Source: Candidatus Microthrix subdominans (GTDB taxonomy: Bacteria > Actinomycetota > Acidimicrobiia > Acidimicrobiales > Microtrichaceae). From it: DNA of 64,000 bases. Where the stretch lies: the NCBI GenBank assembly GCA_016719385.1, contig JADJZA010000007.1, forward strand, positions 847,659 to 911,658, given 5' to 3'. Position numbers and translations under genes: made by a program. Below the pieces are notes generated by a model. The model searched no databases and had not been told where the DNA came from. It saw only the letters and a program-made list of their open reading frames with translations. Positions 61,956 to 64,000 of the stretch are shown here, in pieces (position 1 is the first letter of the stretch; each line of letters starts with the position of its first letter).

Positions 61956-62362
61956 TCCTCGCTGACACGTCGGCGTGGGTTGAGTTCGATAGGGCCACAG
62001 GTAGCGAGGTTGATCGCAGGCTGACCGACATCATCACCACCAGCGAGCCCCTCGGCGTCACTCAGCCGGTGATCATGGAACTGGCTGCTGGCGCGCGAAA
62101 TGACGAACGCGAGCAGGACATCCGGCGGCTCTTGGGGCGCTTTGATCTGCTCAACTTCGATGCCGTTATCGACTTCGATGCCGCTGCCCGTATCTACCGG
62201 ACGTGTCGACGAGCCGGAGTTACTCCACGAGGGATGGTCGACTGCATGATTGCCGCCATCGCTCTGCGATATGGGGCCACCTTGCTGGCCCAGGATGGTG
62301 ACCTCACTCGCGTTGCCGCCGTGATGGGAATCCCGTTGGACGCGGCCTCGCCCCAGGGTTGA
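61952..62362 (+). CDS. vapC: PIN-domain toxin (VapC-like)
   Basis: A 136-residue PIN-domain protein. Acidic residues Asp 5 (LADTSAWV), Glu 43 (IMELAAGAR), Asp 97 (GMVDCMIAA) and Asp 115/117 (QDGDLT) fit the active site. GTG at 61952 overlaps the antitoxin stop. It probably acts as a ribonuclease toxin. Confidence 0.87.
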   Translation: MILADTSAWVEFDRATGSEVDRRLTDIITTSEPLGVTQPVIMELAAGARNDEREQDIRRLLGRFDLLNFDAVIDFDAAARIYRTCRRAGVTPRGMVDCMIAAIALRYGATLLAQDGDLTRVAAVMGIPLDAASPQG

Positions 62363-62425
62363 GCGGCTCTCAAGCATTGGGGTCAGCAGGGTGTTGGTCC
62401 GCCCCAGCCGGGTCATGATGTTCGG

Positions 62426-63574
62426 GTGACCGCTCGGCTGCTGACCCCGTCCAAGATCACTGCCTGGCTGAGCTGCGAGCACGCCCTCACGCTGCAACAC
62501 CAGCTGGAGTCCGGGGCGATCGCCCCGGTCGCCCAGCCGTTCGGGTCGTTCGCCCGGCTGCTGGCCAACAAGGGATTGGAGCACGAGGCTGCGTGCCTGG
62601 CTGCCTATCGGGCGCAGGGGCTGTCGATACTTGAGATCCCCGATCGAGCGCCGACCGAGAGCTTCGCCGACTGGGTGGAGCGCATCGGCGACCCGTTCGC
62701 CGGGGGCCACGACGTGATTTACCAGATGCCGTTCGCACACGACGGAGTTCGCGGCGTGGCCGACTTTGTGCTGCGGGTGATCGACGAAAAGACCGGACAG
62801 GTGAGCTACGAGCCGGTCGACGCCAAGTTGGCTCGCTCGGAGGCAAAGCCCGGCCACGTGCTGCAGCTGTGCTTCTACGCCGAGGCGATCGAGGCGCTCA
62901 CCGGCACGCTGCCTGCACAGATGCACCTGTGGCTGGGGTCGGGTGAGTTCGAGACGATCCGAACCGACGACGTGATGCCGTACTGGCGACACCTGCGATC
63001 GGGGTTCCACGAGCTGATGAGCGAGGAGGGAGCGAAGGCGGACACCACGCCCGTCCCCTGCGACCACTGCGAGGTCTGCGACTTCGAAGCGACGTGCGCT
63101 GCCTGCTGGCGCTCCGAGGACGCAGTGCACCTGGTGGCCAACGTCCGGACGATGGACGTCCCGCTGCTGGAAGCGAGCGGCATCGGGACGCTTGCGGGCC
63201 TGGCCGATGCGCGCCCCGGCACCGAGGTGGAAGGCATCGACCCGGATCGGCTGGCCCAGATGTCCATCCAGGCGGAGCTGCAACGGGTCGCCCGCGACTC
63301 GCCCGACGAGGCGCCGCCGTTTCGATTCATCGACGTGGCGGATGGACCACCCGGATCGCTGGGGTACGAACAACTGCCCAAGCCCGACGACGGCGACGTG
63401 TTTCTCGACTTCGAGGGCCACCCGTTCTGGCGACCCTCGGGCGGACTGTTCTTCCTGTTTGGCTGGCTCTGCCGCGACGAGGCGGGAGACGGAGCCGGGG
63501 CGGCGACGGCTGGACCTACCACGCCCGCTGGGCACATGACCTGGCCGAGGAACGCACGCAGGTCGGGGCGCTGA
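62426..63574 (+). CDS. TM0106-family RecB-like nuclease, N-terminal part (frameshifted)
   Basis: A 382-residue frame starting GTG at 62426. The RecB/Cas4-like nuclease core includes GVADF (110-114) and YEPVDAKLA with Asp 132 and Lys 134 as catalytic residues. Four Cys in PCDHCEVCDFEATC (about 212-225) could bind an iron-sulfur cluster. DVFLDFEGHPFW near 338-350 begins a DEDD/RNase H-like domain. After about residue 355 the frame turns into unrelated sequence and stops; the continuation lies in the next frame. Members are often fused to a helicase downstream. Confidence 0.75.
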   Translation: MTARLLTPSKITAWLSCEHALTLQHQLESGAIAPVAQPFGSFARLLANKGLEHEAACLAAYRAQGLSILEIPDRAPTESFADWVERIGDPFAGGHDVIYQMPFAHDGVRGVADFVLRVIDEKTGQVSYEPVDAKLARSEAKPGHVLQLCFYAEAIEALTGTLPAQMHLWLGSGEFETIRTDDVMPYWRHLRSGFHELMSEEGAKADTTPVPCDHCEVCDFEATCAACWRSEDAVHLVANVRTMDVPLLEASGIGTLAGLADARPGTEVEGIDPDRLAQMSIQAELQRVARDSPDEAPPFRFIDVADGPPGSLGYEQLPKPDDGDVFLDFEGHPFWRPSGGLFFLFGWLCRDEAGDGAGAATAGPTTPAGHMTWPRNARRSGR

Positions 63575-64000
63575 TCGAGTACCTGGCCGAGCGGCGTGTG
63601 CGCTACCCAGACATGCACGTCTACCACTACAACCACACCGAGCGGTCCACCCTGGAACGCCTCGCCCGTCAGCACGGGGTAGGTGAGGTGCTGCTGGACG
63701 AACTGGTGGGCACCGGTGCGTTCGTCGACCTGCTGGCCGTCATCCGCGACGGCATGCAGGTGGGCGTCGAGTCGTACGGGCTGAAACACCTTGAGGTGCT
63801 GGCGGGCTACCAGCGGGGCGAGGACATCGGGCAGGGCGCTGGGGCCGTGGTGGCCTACGAGGAGTTCATGGCCAATGGTGACCAGGACTCGCTCGACCGG
63901 ATCGCCGACTACAACGCCGACGATGTGCGGGCGACCCGGGCGCTGCGGGACTGGCTGGTGGAGCAGCGAGACGACGCTCACGACTGGCGAGACGCCGAGC
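63511..64000 (+). CDS. TM0106-family nuclease, continuation in another frame (partial, runs off the end)
   Basis: From 63511 the frame that reads WTYHARWAHDLAEERTQVGA continues openly to the window end with YPDMHVYHYNHTE and IADYNADDVRATRALRDWL, the RNase_H_2 pattern expected after DFEGHPFW. One extra G in the GGGG run at 63497-63500 would join the two frames. The gene extends beyond the window, and its C-terminal part (often a helicase) is not visible. Confidence 0.75.

Overview
The window is high-GC DNA with dense, tightly overlapping genes, many GTG starts and frequent ATGA/GTGA stop-start overlaps. A polyphosphate-type glucokinase, a UPF0182 membrane protein, a DUF2804 protein, an MpaB/DUF2236 oxygenase and an LpdA-like flavoprotein all point to an actinobacterium. 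My best guess is a free-living member such as an Acidimicrobiia, but no rRNA or other phylogenetic marker is present, so this is inference. No tRNA, rRNA, CRISPR array or prophage structure was seen.

Region 1 (1-18.8 kb) is a surface polysaccharide locus. It holds a Wzy/ligase-like membrane protein, several family 2 glycosyltransferases (one fused to a methyltransferase), a LicC-like nucleotidyltransferase, a bacterial sugar transferase, and two complete Wzm/Wzt ABC exporters. Only one of the two ATPases carries a carbohydrate-recognition tail. A large UPF0182 protein interrupts the locus, and a secreted Gly-rich protein overlaps a lipoprotein gene within it. An rmlD homologue lies further on at 28.9 kb.

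Region 2 (18.9-36.2 kb) is ordinary chromosomal content: a PEBP protein, a flavin-dependent oxidoreductase, a ROK/polyphosphate glucokinase, an FtsX-like permease, a methyltransferase, a secreted phospholipase A2, a regulator, a DUF2804 protein, an alkaline-phosphatase-superfamily enzyme that looks circularly permuted, a disulfide-less Lpd homologue, an SDR, and several secreted proteins. A 63-bp tandem repeat, a truncated Fic-like gene and clear hairpins lie between genes.

Region 3 (36.3-64 kb) is a defence and toxin-antitoxin island. Its core resembles class 1 DISARM: a SNF2-type helicase (DrmD-like), a large N6-adenine methylase (DrmMI-like, split by a frameshift at a C4 run) and a 2122-residue DEAD/DEAH helicase with a DUF1998 region that may unite DrmA- and DrmB-like functions and ends in a nuclease-like domain. 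No PLD nuclease (DrmC) is seen. Nested between methylase and helicase is a lower-GC pair: an Abi-type reverse transcriptase with a helical C-terminal region, followed one base after its stop by a protein with a HEPN RNALVH motif. This looks like a split AbiA-type RT/HEPN module. Downstream and translationally coupled are a UvrD-like helicase with a RelE/ParE-like N-terminus and an M50 metalloprotease homologue carrying an in-frame CAGGCT microsatellite.

After the core come two decayed partial copies of the UvrD-like gene, one fused to an unrelated tail, with a VapBC pair between them. A toxin/antitoxin-like small gene pair, a second VapBC pair and a TM0106-type RecB-like nuclease (frameshifted, running off the end) follow. 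The composite of DISARM-like core, RT/HEPN pair, UvrD-RelE helicase and M50 protease is the best candidate here for an undescribed system.
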